This document shows, in pieces, positions 1 to 10,714 of a stretch of 37,045 nt of DNA. Under the pieces are notes generated by a model. The model worked only from the letters and a program-made list of their open reading frames with translations, had not been told where the DNA came from and searched no databases. The stretch comes from Spirogloea muscicola (taxonomy: Eukaryota; Streptophyta; Zygnematophyceae; Spirogloeales; Spirogloeaceae). The DNA lies in the NCBI GenBank assembly GCA_009602725.1, contig WELB01000352.1, positions 49,191 to 86,235 on the forward strand. The letters run 5' to 3'. Both the position numbers and the translations under genes were made by a program. Each line of letters opens with the position of its first letter. Positions within the stretch are counted from its first letter, which is position 1.

Positions 1-10
1 CGGGGCCGCC

Positions 11-2008
11 ATGCTGCTGCGGGTGCGGAGCCGGGACGGGCTGGAGCGCGTGGAGGTGCCCGCCGGCGCCACCGTGGCCGCGCTCCGCGAGCGCATCGCG
101 GCGCAGCTGGGCGTGGCAGCGGAGGAGCAGACGCTGTCGGCGAGGCAGGAGGTGCTGCTGAGCCCGGCGCCGCGGGCGTTCGCGGACATGGCGGACCCCG
201 GCGCGCGCCTGGACGCGCTGGGCCTCGCGCACGGCTCCATCGTCTTCCTGGCCTACGCGGCGGGCGCGCGCGTGGCCGCCGCGCCGTCCGCGCCGGTCAC
301 GCCCTCCGGCGCCTTCGGCCGCCACATGACGGTGGACGACATGATCGCGCGTCAGACGAGGATCGAGCGCCAGGAGAAGCCGCACTGCGCCTCCGTCTCC
401 TTCGACCGGGACGCTGCCAACGCCTTCCAGGTACTCTAAGAGCTTGCGGTGCGGCTGACGCAGTGGCCTGGACACACCCTCTGCTCTGCTGGATGATCAC
501 TCAGGCTGTAGCGTCACAACTTGCTCTTCTGCTGTGGCGCGTGCAGAGCTACGTCCACGAGAGCCTGGCGTTCTCGGTCAAGCGCGGCGGCTTTCTCTAC
601 GGCACCGTCGACGATGGCGGAGAGGTGGGGCCAGTGCCTGGCCCCTCACACGCGCATGCTGTCGAAGCACAGGGGTGGCAGTTTGGAGCTTGCTGCTGCT
701 TACCCGGTCCCTTATTTCCTGCGGAATATGTCGATTGATTATCCGCTTCTCGAGTCACAGACAGACTCGCGGAACTGTGCTGGCCTTTCAGGTCTTTGTG
801 GAGTTCATATACGAGCCCCCGCAGGAGGGCCACGCCAAGGAGCTTGAGCTACGGCGGGACGCCGAGGAGGAGCGCCGGGTGGGCATCATTGCCGAGGGCC
901 TGGGCTGCCGGCTGGTCGGGTTCATTCTCACCCAGTCCATGGAGGAGTCGCGGGACTACACCATGTCAGGCGCTGAAGTGATGCAGGTGGCAGCACTCCA
1001 GGTTCGCGGCATGCAACATCTCTGGGGTTCTTGTCTTGTTCTACGAGCACAAGGCGGACTCCGCGAGCGGCAGGATTTGCAGCTGCCAGATCTGACTGGT
1101 GGAAATGCACACGTCTTTGGCCGCAGGCGGAGAGCTCCTTTGAGCACTTTGCCACGGCAATTGTGAAGCTTGAGACGGTGGAGGATGGCGAGCCCGAGGT
1201 GCACTTTGAGGCCTTCCAGCTGAGCGATCAGGTGCGAGCGGGGCCCGCCGTCGTACACTTCACAGGGTACCCCCACTGCTAATCCTGCTGGACTGGTCTG
1301 CAGCGCGGCCGCGGTCAGAGGGGAAGGGGGGCCAGGGAGCTGGGCAGGGACAACGATTGAATATATAGTCTTTCGTTCCCTTGAAACGGTGCAGTGCGTG
1401 AAGCTATACAAGGATGGGTTCTTCATAGAGTCTCCCAATACCGAGCCGAAGTTGTCCAAGGTGAGCAAGGAGGTCATTGTTGCTGGCAAGGACGTGACAG
1501 AGGTGGACAATGACTTCTTCCTCGTGCCTGTCAAGATCCTGGATCACCAGGTCGCCATTTCCCCCTGCCTTGTACAACCTGAGCGGCTTTGAGTTCTCAG
1601 CAGCTGTTACGAAGTTGCTAACCACCTTCCCATGCTCTTTTCAGCGATGCCCACTGGGCTACACCTTAGCCCCGTGAGCATGAGCTTTGACGAGGCTGCT
1701 TAAAATCTTGTACTTACAGATCCACTTTATTGAGGTTCTTGACCACTTGTGATCAGGGCCCGCTGTCGTGTACATTTCCAGTGGAGAATCGCTTTCCGTC
1801 GCCGGTTACAGCAGACATTCGTGCACACTTGGAACGACACAAGCGCCTGCCATACCAGCGGCGAATTGCCGACTTCCACCTCCTCCTCTTCCTCTCCATA
1901 TTGCTCGACCCTTCCACAGACGTCCCGCTCCTCACCCAGGCCGTGCGTACGCAGCAGCCTGTCCCGGATGGTTATCAGCTCATGATTGAATCCTACGGTG
2001 CCAGCTGA
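11..2008 (+). CDS. NPL4: NPL4, CDC48/p97 cofactor (six exons)
   Basis: Exons 11-430, 547-624, 792-1001, 1127-1231, 1395-1550 and 1757-2008 join in frame to give 406 residues, close to the length I recall for land-plant NPL4 (a little over 400). Residues 1-80 form the ubiquitin-like N-terminus (starts MLLRVRSRDGLERV). The segment GAFGRHMTVDDMIARQ leads into the MPN-like domain, which fills the rest (ANAFQ-SYVHESLAF, FIYEPPQ, VHFEAFQLSDQ, EVDNDFF, KILDHQ-GPLS, ISDFHLLLF-like ADFHLLLFL). NPL4 partners UFD1 and binds CDC48 to unfold ubiquitylated proteins in ER-associated and other degradation. The metazoan NZF finger is absent, as in plants. All five introns (116, 167, 125, 163, 206 bp) are GT-AG and phase 0. 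The start sits in GCCGCCATG, ten bases into the window, so promoter and 5' UTR are not visible. Exon 3 could also end at 986; 1001 was chosen because it keeps VAALQ, which fits the family. Confidence 0.93.
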
Positions 2009-3242
2009 TCATTGAGTGATCTAGTGGATGCAATCTAGTGGGTGCTTGCAGGTGCGAGAGGAATGCCAAGCTGGCCACTCCATGTTGTTGGCCAGATATG
2101 CAAGTGCCACCAGAAGCTCGCAAGCCCTCCATTGCTTGCCCGGTCTGAGATCTGTACAGATTCTTTGCCCCTATGCAAGGCGCCACCATAATTACATTGC
2201 CCACTTCCATTGTGTAGTCCTGCCCACCATGCCTCCAGATAGTAGGCTGCTGATCAAACACTTCGCCACCAATGAGCATGGGAGGCTGAGGATGTCATTC
2301 TGGGACAGGCTAGGCAGTACTTCCTGCCTGCACTTGGGCTGCTTTTACCATCATGACAGCCGTTGGGTAGCGGTCCTTGTGCGGGCTACACTATAGTCCA
2401 ATGTGTCAACCATGTCACATGTCGGGTGCCTGGCCACAAGCATTCATCTGCAGCCATCTGCCCAATATGGACCGCGGCTACCGTGGTCTGGCGCGTAAGT
2501 CGCATGCCCCCCGTCTGCAGGTGATTGAGCAAGGAAGTTGGTGCATGTATTAGGCAGCATCGCAGGGTCATCGCTGGACGGCTCCTCGGGGAGGTCCATA
2601 GCTCGCGGTGGGCTTCATTGGCCACCTAATTTTGTACCAGCGCAACTCGCCCATGCAAAATCAGCCCTGCTATGCCCACATGTTCATTCAGGCCAGCACT
2701 TTTGCTGTATTCAGAACCAGGCAAACCTCCTGCCCCACGTGTTCCAGTGTCTGCAATCCTTGAGGCTGTTGCAGGGGCTGGGCAAGTTGCATCTAAGCAT
2801 GCATCTAACCATGCATCTCGCGCTGCTCTTTTGCGTGTGGCAGCAGCTGCTCATGTGCCTGCGCCTGCCTCGTGCTGAGCGCCCATTGTTGCACTTGACC
2901 TTTGACTGGCTCCCATCTTCGAGATGCGCAGCTCCGGCACACACGGAAATACGGGCCTCGAGCCCATATGCACCCTTTTCATCATCGTGGCCGTGACCAG
3001 CTCGGGCTATTGTGTGCTCCGACAGACACCGCTGGACAATGGGGGCGGCTACTTGTTGCCGAACACGGGCTAGAGGAGGCGAGTTCATGGCTCCTCTGCA
3101 TGACTAGTGGCTGCAGAAGGTTGGACGAGATAATTACTGGTATTGCCAAACGGATGGAGGCTACTATGATTTTGAGGATGTAGCCTTTATTTTGCCGAAG
3201 ATCTTACCAAATGATATGGGAGGGCACCTGATGGTATATCCC
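2009..3242. other. Unassigned region downstream of NPL4
   Basis: This contains the NPL4 3' UTR and flanking DNA. No frame gives a protein I recognise. A 122-residue frame at 2028-2396 (+) and a 99-residue frame at 1980-2279 (-) overlap each other and show no domain. A short frame near 3080-3245 (+) reads DNYWYC and GYYDFEDV, which looks protein-like but is not attributable. No LTR, LINE tail or hairpin of the kinds found later was seen. Confidence 0.4.
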
Positions 3243-3255
3243 TTTGTGGTGATTT

Positions 3256-3288
3256 GATGTGGACTTTATGTGGACTTCATGTGGACTT
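3256..3288. repeat. Three 11-bp tandem units
   Basis: The unit NATGTGGACTT is repeated three times without spacing (3256-3266, 3267-3277, 3278-3288), differing only at the first base. Confidence 0.85.
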
Positions 3289-3559
3289 TGCAGAGCAGTC
3301 AACGAAGCAAATGTGCTCGAGGGCCCGTTAATTGTGACTGTCGAGCTTTGAACCTTCCAATCAAGTTGAGCAGCACAGTGTCTCGTGTTATATCGGTTCC
3401 ACACTTACTGAACACCAAATGCTATATATGGCTACGTGGTACTTAGTTGCTACTTAGTTGCGGCAAGGAACCCGGACCTTTCACGTCGAGCGCCGCCTGC
3501 ATTCTTATGCGCTATACGTTTTGTACCGGCCACAACTTCATGCAGTTAATGTTATTCTG

Positions 3560-4356
3560 TGCATCTGACTCGTCCAAACCGCCTCCACACCCGGCGCGCC
3601 GATCTCGTCGCCAGTGCGCTCGGTGGGGACCACGGCTCATTGCCGACGTGATAACGACTGACTGCTTTTATTCCAGGAGCGCCAATCGCTCGTCGGAGGA
3701 GGAGGGCTACGCAGTCCGCCAAGCGGCGGCCGTCAAGGAACGGAAATACTCGTATCACTCAGTAGGATACGAGTTTGTCGCACTTGCCGTCGACGTCCAC
3801 AGAGTTATTGGGACAAAATGGCTTGACCTTCTTCACCGCCTTGCGCGGCGTGCAGTGGCCCGCCACCACGGGCAGCAGGCGAGCAGCCTGGCTTCAATGT
3901 CGCCGGGTCCCTCGCTCAAGTATACATTCACTTGGATGCACTTGGCCACTTCTTTGCAGCGGTTAGAGATTACTGAGAGTTCCCTTGCTGCCCTCTTGGC
4001 ACGTAGTGCCTTGCTTTCTGCTCCATTCAGCTCCTTCAGAGTTTGTCCATGCCTTTGGGCTGGCCTCTCACATCCACCAGTTAATCTGGCCGCGCTTTCT
4101 TTGCAGCGGTCCCTTGCCTTCGTGGTCCACTTGCGCGCAGGCCGCACTTTGGCTGCGGCCTCCAACTTCCGTCAGGGCGACGTCTGACCGCCTGCTACCT
4201 ATTCTGATTTGCATCTACTGACTAGAGGTTACTGAGAGTCCTCTTGCTGCCGTCTCATCACATAGTACCTTGCTTTCTGCTTCATCGGGCTCCTTCAGGC
4301 TTTGTCCATTCCTTTGGCCTGGCCTTTCACAGCCACCAGTCAATCCGGCCGCGCTT
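3560..4356 (+). mobile_element. LINE copy A, 5'-truncated C-terminal part and 3' tail
   Basis: The translation from about 3590 (RSRRQ/ADLVAS-like, LIADVITTD, EEGYAVRQAAAVKERKYS, FVALAVDVHRVIGTKWLDLLHRLARRAVARHH) matches two other copies on the minus strand (10.1-10.7 kb and 33.0-33.5 kb). It is broken by a frameshift near 3890 and by an inserted tail at 3964-4096, then resumes at LQRSLAFVVHLRAGRTLAAAS. The order resembles the C-terminal restriction-like endonuclease region of CRE/R2-type LINEs; that family assignment is inference. After the stop come the 3' UTR and the stem-loop tail (4315-4350). The 5' boundary is uncertain. The 3' end abuts the broken 3' end of element E1. Confidence 0.72.
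3964..4096 (+). mobile_element. 133-bp LINE 3'-tail insertion with 14-bp target duplication
   Basis: The insert starts TAGAGATTACTGAGAG, matching the 3' UTR after LINE A's own stop (TAGAGGTTACTGAGAG at 4224), and ends with the stem-loop tail and GGCCGCGCTT. TTCTTTGCAGCGGT is present at 3950-3963 and again at 4097-4110. Removing one copy plus the insert restores the LINE reading (TSLQ-RSLAF). Confidence 0.9.
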
Positions 4357-4383
4357 CCCCTAAGAAGGGAGCACTACAGAGGG

Positions 4384-4716
4384 TCAATCCATGGGGATGA
4401 AACCCGGGGGAAATTCTGGTCGTCGGAGAAAAGAGGCGTTGCCTCTTGTCAGATACGTTTGGACGTGGGAAGGACAATGGGCAAGATTAGCCGCTGGTTC
4501 CCATGTATCGTGCTCAGGCCCATAGCCGAGCCACTTGACAAGGTACTCACTGGACTTCCGACGCCCTCGGAGATTGTTCCCGATGTGAGAATATCTCCTC
4601 CACTTGAAACTCCTCCGCGCCAGCAACGACACGAGGGGAGGTGGCGGCCGTGGGACACGGCCATCCGTATGGTATGGCTCGAGTTGAGACACATGGGAAA
4701 TTTGTGGATTTTCCAT
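4384..4716 (-). pseudogene. E1 pol C-terminus with chromodomain
   Basis: This frame contains VSQLEPYHTDGRV, then EYLVKWLGYGPEHDTWEPAA, the hallmark of the chromodomain fused to Ty3/gypsy integrases that directs insertion to marked chromatin. Just upstream in another frame are FQVEEIFSHRE (4570-4620) and the VGKVAYEIDTPVQWKIH segment. Same-family copies lie at 21791-22147 (+), 27308-27670 (-) and, damaged, at 16960-17200 (+). Confidence 0.85.
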
Positions 4717-5730
4717 TGCACCGGTGTATCAATCTCGTATGCGACCTTGCCGACCAAGCGCATGACACGGAAAGGTCCAACCCACTTTGGCAGCTACTTA
4801 GGCGTACCAACAGCCCGCGAGACTAAGTGCTTAGTGCTCAAGAGCACTTGGGCTCCCAAGTCGAAGGACGCATCTTTGCGACGTAGATCACCATACTGGC
4901 TTGCCGGTCCTGAGCAATCGGCAAGAATTGCTTAACCCTCCGCTGAGCCTCCAGGAGGTCACCGGTAAAGCGTACTGCGGCCGGAACGCGCTCCGGTCTC
5001 CCCACCTGCAAAGGTGGTCGGGGATCCTGACATACAGGAAGAAGGGTGTGTATTTGGTGTAGTCAGGAAGGGCGTTTTGATCACGGCATACTCGCTGGAG
5101 CAAGTACTAGGCCCAGTCAGCCGGAATGGGATATACAAATGCCGTTTATGTTATTCCAATACCCTCATGACCGCTGTAAGGAGGCTCATGCGTCTCTTGC
5201 ATGATACTAGTGCGCAAGGCATTGCAGTTGGGCACCACAATGGCGTTACCTCGCCACCAGAAGCCTTGGTCATATGCGACTGTGCGTGTTGTGGTTGCTC
5301 GTGCAAATCAAAGGTCTGTGCCAAACCCAGCACAAGTACGCACATACAGCTCAGGGAGGTAGGTGGTGCACTGCCGAGCGGCCCCACAGGCAGGCCGCAC
5401 GTCTGCGGTCTGGACCCTTGTGGCACACAAGACAGGCGCACAGCAGCCCCTACAACGTTACGGCTACCGGGTCCGCAGCATTGAGACTTCCAGCGTGGCA
5501 CACCCGCTTGATTGGGATACGTTACCACTAGCTCACCAAGTTTGACGCCTGCTCTTTGCTGTTGTGTGCGAAGAACGGTCGACTGGTGATGGCCCGTTAC
5601 AAACGTAATTTTGGCACCCTTTAGATACCATCGCCACACACGGAGGGCGTGCACCACAGCAAGGAGCACTCGGTCCCCCCGTAGTTGAGCTGCGCCTGGC
5701 AGGACTGAGCAGGCGAGTCTCAAACGCTAC
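4717..5730 (-). pseudogene. E1 RNase H end and integrase remnant lacking the catalytic core
   Basis: Minus-strand frames show VVHALRVWRW (RNase H, near 5650), RNVVGAA, SELYVR-like text, PDCNALRTSIMQE and PPYSGH (zinc-binding region, near 5170-5220). Within about 50 bp the text jumps to the segment that in intact copies follows the DDE core (WDEYLAPAEYAV-like; here near 5090-5130), then to the RPERVPAAV-like segment near 4980. The stretch with the two catalytic Asp and the Glu is absent. Stops and frameshifts are frequent. Confidence 0.75.
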
Positions 5731-6640
5731 GGTGACCCTCCTGCAAAAGAACGGCAGACGCCGATCAAGAGGCGCCACACAACATATGACTACAAAGGAG
5801 CACCTTCTCGAGGCAGGCCCAAAACAGGTGGGGATACTAGAACACGTTTTGAATTTCCTCAAATGCCCGCGGGCTTTTGGACGTCCACCCCAGGGAACGT
5901 TCTTACGAGTGAGCTTCGTAAGAGGATATATCATACTTCCGTGTCCTTGCAGGAATCCTGACAGCAACGTGTACACTTTGCGAGTCCTAAAAGGATCGCA
6001 ACTGCGGCACATTCCGTGGCACTTAGCCAGCCCTTTACGTCAGTCTCTGCAGATAGATGCAGCATGACTTAATGACTACTACTGGGGTTGACGTAAACCC
6101 CGTCTTTGCCCACAGCATGCCCAAAGACTGCTTACACACACTTGGCATACAAATGATGTTCACGTTGCAAGGGCAGCACTAGCTGCAGGTGCAATACGTG
6201 ATTTTGAGTGTGATACAAACACCAGTAGTTTACCAAGTATACCAGCACAGAGTTATACGATGGCGCCAAAGATTCCCACTGTCACAACCTAAGACAGGGC
6301 TGGAAATATGCGAGCGGCCCACAACGAGCCAAGATCGGAACTTGCCCAGGCGTGACACAAAGTCGGTGATAATCTCTCACAAACGAGGGAGCAATGCACA
6401 ATTGCTCCTCGGAGACGATCACCCCGATCATCAATGCCAGGCAAAGGGCACCGGGTCTTGACAATGAGCTTGATTAGAGCTCGATGCTGGATGCACATCC
6501 GATGACTACCACAGGGCGTCACAAGGAAGCGGACAGGTGCACCATACTGCGACAGAGGGGGCTCACTATGCCCGTGTTCAAGCAAGTCCGTCACTTGGGA
6601 TGCATCTCTCAACACTCGAGAGTACTCAGTCAATACAGAG
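5731..6640 (-). pseudogene. E1 reverse transcriptase, deleted and mutated
   Basis: The N-terminal palm is recognisable at 6600-6400 (SQYGAPVRFLV, HRMCIQHRALIKLIVKTRCPLP, IDD). The following fingers/palm stretch is missing. Text resumes near 6270 with VLVYLVNYWCLYH, where other copies have VLVYLDDILVF, so the catalytic aspartates are lost. GKDGVYVNPS lies near 6110, and KLTRKNVPW plus GPASR-type RNase H start text follows to 5730. Confidence 0.75.
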
Positions 6641-8987
6641 GGCAGTACAGCGGCAGAGCGCCGAACGTCATCGAGCCACGTTGGATGGGGAGGCAACGGT
6701 CCAGAGGAGTTGGGGACATACATCCAACTACATCGGTGACTGATTGTCAAGAGCCGCACCAGGTGAGATAACCACACAGCCTACAGAGTTAGGGGGTGAC
6801 TCAATACTCAGCATTAGAATCAGATTCACAGCCAAAGCTGGCTGCGTGTGAAGGTACATCTTCAACAACAGCTGTTGGTCGCAGAGTGCTTAGATGCTGT
6901 TCTAAAGCATCCGTTACAAGTCGACCCTTTGACTGTCAAAGTCAAAGGCGGAGACAAGCACCCACCAAGAGTTCTCTGAGGCACTAGCTAGCTGCAGGCA
7001 TCTGATGCCGGCAGCTTTCCAGTTATGAGTGCACAAAATAACTCAGCACTTAGCTGGACTAACGGTCCAATCTTCGCTACCCAGCGATAGGGCCAACGTC
7101 AGGGCCACGCGGGCAGAACACCGAGACCCCACATGGTCTCGTCCATGCCCGCGAAATGTGGACGACACGTGGGGTATACCGGCGAAGAATTGACCAAGCA
7201 GTGTCTGCAGAGGGCGTAGGCAAACTTGCCAAGCTTGGCTCCGCGAGCTCACTCAACCCATAGATGACACATCACATTATCAACAGCTGCAGAGAGCCAA
7301 GGACTTCCACTGAAAGTAGGTGACACTGAAGTGCGACTGACCGGGACCAAGGCCTTGAGGTCAATGAAGTTGGCGGACAGCCACATCCCTCATCGCACTT
7401 AGTGCCAAGCACTATACTGCCAGCGCTTGGAGTGTGCAGTCAGCACAAACCGGGGTGAGGGCGCACCAGCCGCCAACACCTGAGGTACGGCAAGGCGAGT
7501 GCCAAAGCAGGAATCACCCATGCCGAGGCATCACACAGTACCTTACTCACCACAATGTCCACGACGTCCATGGCCACTTAGCCACACTTTGGCCAGCTTA
7601 GAGCAGGTTGTATTACACCGGGGCCCATGTATCACACATCAGACGAATGGGTACTGGCCAGCTCGTGTTACACAGCAGCACAGCTGCTAGCTGATATACA
7701 GGCAATGTCTTGGCGGTCAGTGGCACACAAGCCACTTGCCGTCGAGATACTTGCCAAGTGATTGGCATTCTCTACATATGGTCAATGAGCTTGGAAGAAG
7801 TTCCCAATATCCTGAGATCCCCAGGAGTGGACTTCTTCACTGGAGCCTGCCACGAGGCAGGGTCCCACCGAGAGAGGTGGTCACATTCCCCACGCGGGTT
7901 GTGGAAGGTTTGCCGCACAAGCAAGCCATACGACTATCTAAAAGCCGGGTGTTGAGGCTGCTGCTGGTTGTTTCCCTAGCCGACACGGCAGGTGGAGATG
8001 GCTGGGCACGTCCAGTCGCAACTCCAGCAGCATAGTAACAGGTGGACATGGCTAGTAAAACGGCTGGAAACACCCTAGTCGTGTCTACAGGTGCAGCAGG
8101 TGGAGACTGTCGGGCACATCCAACCGAAGCTCCGGCAGCACCGGGCACTTAGCCGACAGGAGATGCAGGGATTGCTCGGCCCACAACATGGGCGAGCAGT
8201 TTGCACATCTCATAGCACCCCCCACACACGGGGTTGGTAGTAAGTCCTCTTGGACCAACAGCCTTATACTGCTCCATCATGCGCACAACGCGCTAAGCCT
8301 CCTTGGAGTCGGACATCCACGGATGGCAATTGGAGTCCCGACAGCTCATCAGACCACTTTTTCGACCTTAGCAGGGTGAACAGCCGGCAGAGGGGGACTA
8401 GGTGGCGCCAATGAATAAGCCGACTCCATGCCTTTACTCCGACACACTGATCGATCAAGTCAGTGGCGGGTATAAGACATATCGGCCGAGTCAATACTAC
8501 CACAGTGTTGCTGAGCAAGGCCCGTGCACTAGGCAAGCAAAGTAAAACATGTTAGCCTGCCAGATCAAACCCCCAAACAGCAAAGCTATAAAAACCAGAG
8601 AGAGGGAGGACACCAGGTAAGAGTACAGACCAGCGCCTGGCCGACAGTCAGATTGCCGCCCAGTTGCGGCACCGGGTGCTATGCCGTGCTTCATAGGCCA
8701 GCTACGCACCGGGCACAGGTGGTTACGCAGGCGAATACTGACCAGGCAATGAAGGTTGCCGCCGGGAAGAAGAGCCACACAGCATCTTAGAGACCCGGTG
8801 CGTGGACGACGAAGGCGAAAGGGTGGCACACTTGCCGCTTTGCCGATGACGGCTCCATGTACTCACTTAGAAATATTCACGCTTACAAAGGACAATAAGT
8901 CAAGAATTCAGCAGGATCCTTGCGCTGCCAGCAGTAAAACACAACCTTTTACGTGACTGGCTAGATGCAAGAATTCCTCTCATACAT
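6641..8987 (-). pseudogene. E1 internal 5' region (gag area)
   Basis: No zinc knuckle or protease motif could be read. DNA between about 7790 and 8960 is homologous to E2 (14140-15980), for example the shared GTGTTGAGGCTGCT and CCGACTCCATGC stretches, so it is the gag/leader part of the same family. A frame at 8264-8536 carries WSRLIHWRHLVPLCRLF, paralleled in E2 by WSRLTQARHQVLLCRLF. Next to the LTR, the sequence at 8971-8987 is a decayed version of E2's primer site. Confidence 0.55.
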
Positions 8988-9458
8988 TGTAACATCCCTG
9001 TCCCTACACACAGTTAGGGTCACAATGTCCTGGTTTGGATTCGAACATAGGGTGTTTAGGAGACAACCCTCATACAAGAGAACGCACATACGCGCAAAGA
9101 GCGCAGCGCAAGTCTTACCCGGAGGCACCGCCCTAGGACGGTGACTCTACCCATAGACTTACGGAGAGCCGGCGGGGCCCGCAGCGACGAGCTGCAGTGA
9201 CGGGCTGGGCAGCAGGCGGCAGCAGCACAGCTGTAGCATCCCTGTCCAGGGAGCCGGCGAGGGCCCGCAGCGACGAGCTGCGGCGACGGGCTGGCAGCAG
9301 GCGGCAGCAGCAGAGCTGTGGCGGCGGCTGCGGCAGCAGGCAGCAGCGGGGCTAGCTAGGCAGCAGCGGGGCTGGCTAGGCATCAGCAGGCCTGTGTCTT
9401 TTCTCTCTGTGTCTCTCTCGGCGTTGGTCGAACTCCGGAGTCCGGCCGAGGCCCACTA

Positions 9459-9464
9459 CTTATA
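9459..9464 (-). promoter_or_regulatory. TATA-like box in LTR-B (E1)
   Basis: Sense TATAAG within TATAAGTAGTGGGCC, followed by CGGACTCCGGAGT. The same block is conserved in the LTRs at 11245 and 31621, consistent with a retrotransposon core promoter. Confidence 0.55.
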
Positions 9465-9540
9465 CCGGTTCTCCTGCCACCCCTCCCCTGAGGGTATGAC
9501 AAGTATTGCCCCCAAGGCCCCTCCCCCGGAGGGACGGGCC

Positions 9541-9740
9541 GGACAAAGGGGACACGAAGCGACGCCCGCTGGGCGGCACAAGGGGATGCGAAGCGGCGCC
9601 TTGGGCGGCACAAGGGAGACGCGAAGCTGCGCCTTGGGCGGTCCAAGGGGACGCGAGGCGGCTCACAAAGGGGACGCGATGCGGCGCACAATGAGGACTC
9701 GGAGCGGCGCACAAAGGGGACGCAAAGCGGCGCCTCCTGC
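9541..9740. repeat. GC-rich minisatellite in LTR-B of E1
   Basis: About five imperfect units of roughly 33-38 bp built on GGGGACGCGAAGCGGCGC and TTGGGCGGCACAAG. It lies in the U3 part of the LTR. Confidence 0.7.
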
Positions 9741-9917
9741 CGGTGCATGTGGGTGCACGTGCGACACGAAGCCGGAGGCCTTGGACCGTACTTAGTTAGC
9801 TACACATACAGTGGAGCAAAGCTACCCGTACCGTTTGGGACTTCCAAACGGTAGATACGATACGATCATGTAAAATTACCAGCACCATTAGCACTCTCAA
9901 GCGGAGGGAACGTGACA

Positions 9918-10047
9918 GACTGAGTCATCTCGATCTTTGCGAGTTGCAACCCCAAGTGGAGGAGTTGTTAAGGAAAGGTCATATCGAGCCTTCCCAGTGA
10001 CCGTATGGTGCACCGATCCTCTTCGCTAAGAACAAAGCAAGCGCGGC
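9918..10047 (+). pseudogene. G2 pol, N-terminal reverse transcriptase part 1
   Basis: The frame reads VEELLRKGHIEPSQ, a stop, then PYGAPILFAKNK, the start of a Ty3/gypsy reverse transcriptase. It is cut at the left by the E1 LTR edge and at the right by LINE copy B. The reading continues at 11637. Confidence 0.8.
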
Positions 10048-10158
10048 CACATTAACTGGTGGCTGGGAGAGGCCAGCCCAAAGGAATGCACAAGGTCTGA
10101 AGGAGCCGGAGTTCTAAGGACTAAGACATCAGCAAGGGGACGCTCAGTAACCTACGGC

Positions 10159-10479
10159 TCAGAAACCTCTAGTCAGAAGATGCAAGTCGGGATAGCTCGC
10201 AAACGGAAAGACGTCGCCCTGACGGAAGCCGGAGGCCGCTGCCAAATCGCGGCCTGCGCGCAAATGAACCGCAAAGGCAAGGGAGCGCTGCAAAGAGATG
10301 GCCAAGCGCATCCGGAAGACGTTAGCGAGGGACCCGGCGACATTGAAGCCAGGCTGCTCGCCCCGCTGCACGTGGTGGCGGGCCGCTGCTCGCCGTGCAA
10401 GGCGATGAAGCAGGTCAAGCCATTCTGAGCCAAAGGCGCCATGGACGTCGACAACGAGTGGGACAAACTCGTCTCCCAC
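10159..10479 (-). pseudogene. LINE copy B C-terminal coding region
   Basis: This is the best-preserved frame of the family besides the 33-kb copy: GDEFVPLVVDVHGAFGSEW, then LARRAAARHH, AGSLANVFRMRLAISLQRS, HLRAGRDLAAASGF and a terminal LLTRGF. The upstream part of the protein lies in a second frame (to about 10600), so it is frameshifted. Function is inferred from position: in CRE/R2-type LINEs this segment follows the endonuclease active site. Confidence 0.65.
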
Positions 10480-10714
10480 CGGGTGATCCGAGTATTCACG
10501 TTCCTTTGCGCCCGCCGCTTGGCGGACTGCGTAGCCCGCCTCCTCTGACGAGCGTTTGGCGCTCCTGGCATCAAAACAGTCAGTCGTGACAACGTTGGCG
10601 ATGAGCCGAGGCCCCCCGCCCTAGCGCGCTGGCGACGAGATCGGCGCTCCGGGTCTGGAGGCGGCCATCCGCCCCAGCGGTCGGAGGCATGATGCTGGTA
10701 TTCTCGAGCGCCAC

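Larger units (their letters stand above)
4365..9917 (-). mobile_element. E1: degenerate Ty3/gypsy chromovirus, 5' LTR to chromodomain
   Basis: Read on the minus strand: 5' LTR (9917 to 8988), a decayed primer site, a gag region, then reverse transcriptase, RNase H, the integrase zinc region and C-terminus, and a chromodomain ending at 4384. The 3' LTR is missing; the element stops where LINE copy A ends. Its right edge interrupts plus-strand gypsy element G2. Multiple deletions, stops and frameshifts make it non-functional. LTR and gag DNA match E2. Confidence 0.85.
8988..9917 (-). repeat. E1 5' LTR (LTR-B family, 930 bp)
   Basis: In sense it starts TGTCACGTTCCC at 9917 and ends GGGATGTTACA at 8988. 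It aligns along most of its length with the LTRs at 10715-11608, 15999-16799 and 31016-31985. It holds a TATA-like box and a GC-rich minisatellite. No matching 5-bp duplication flanks it because the other end of the element is lost. Confidence 0.85.

Noticed and set aside
987-1001. Exon 3 of NPL4 ending at 986 (CAG|GTGGCA)
   Set aside because: Also in frame, but it would drop VAALQ, which fits the family alignment; 1001 has an equally good donor.
3160-3245. Exon-like text DNYWYC...GYYDFEDV as a host gene
   Set aside because: Too short, no supporting flanking exon, no family recognised.
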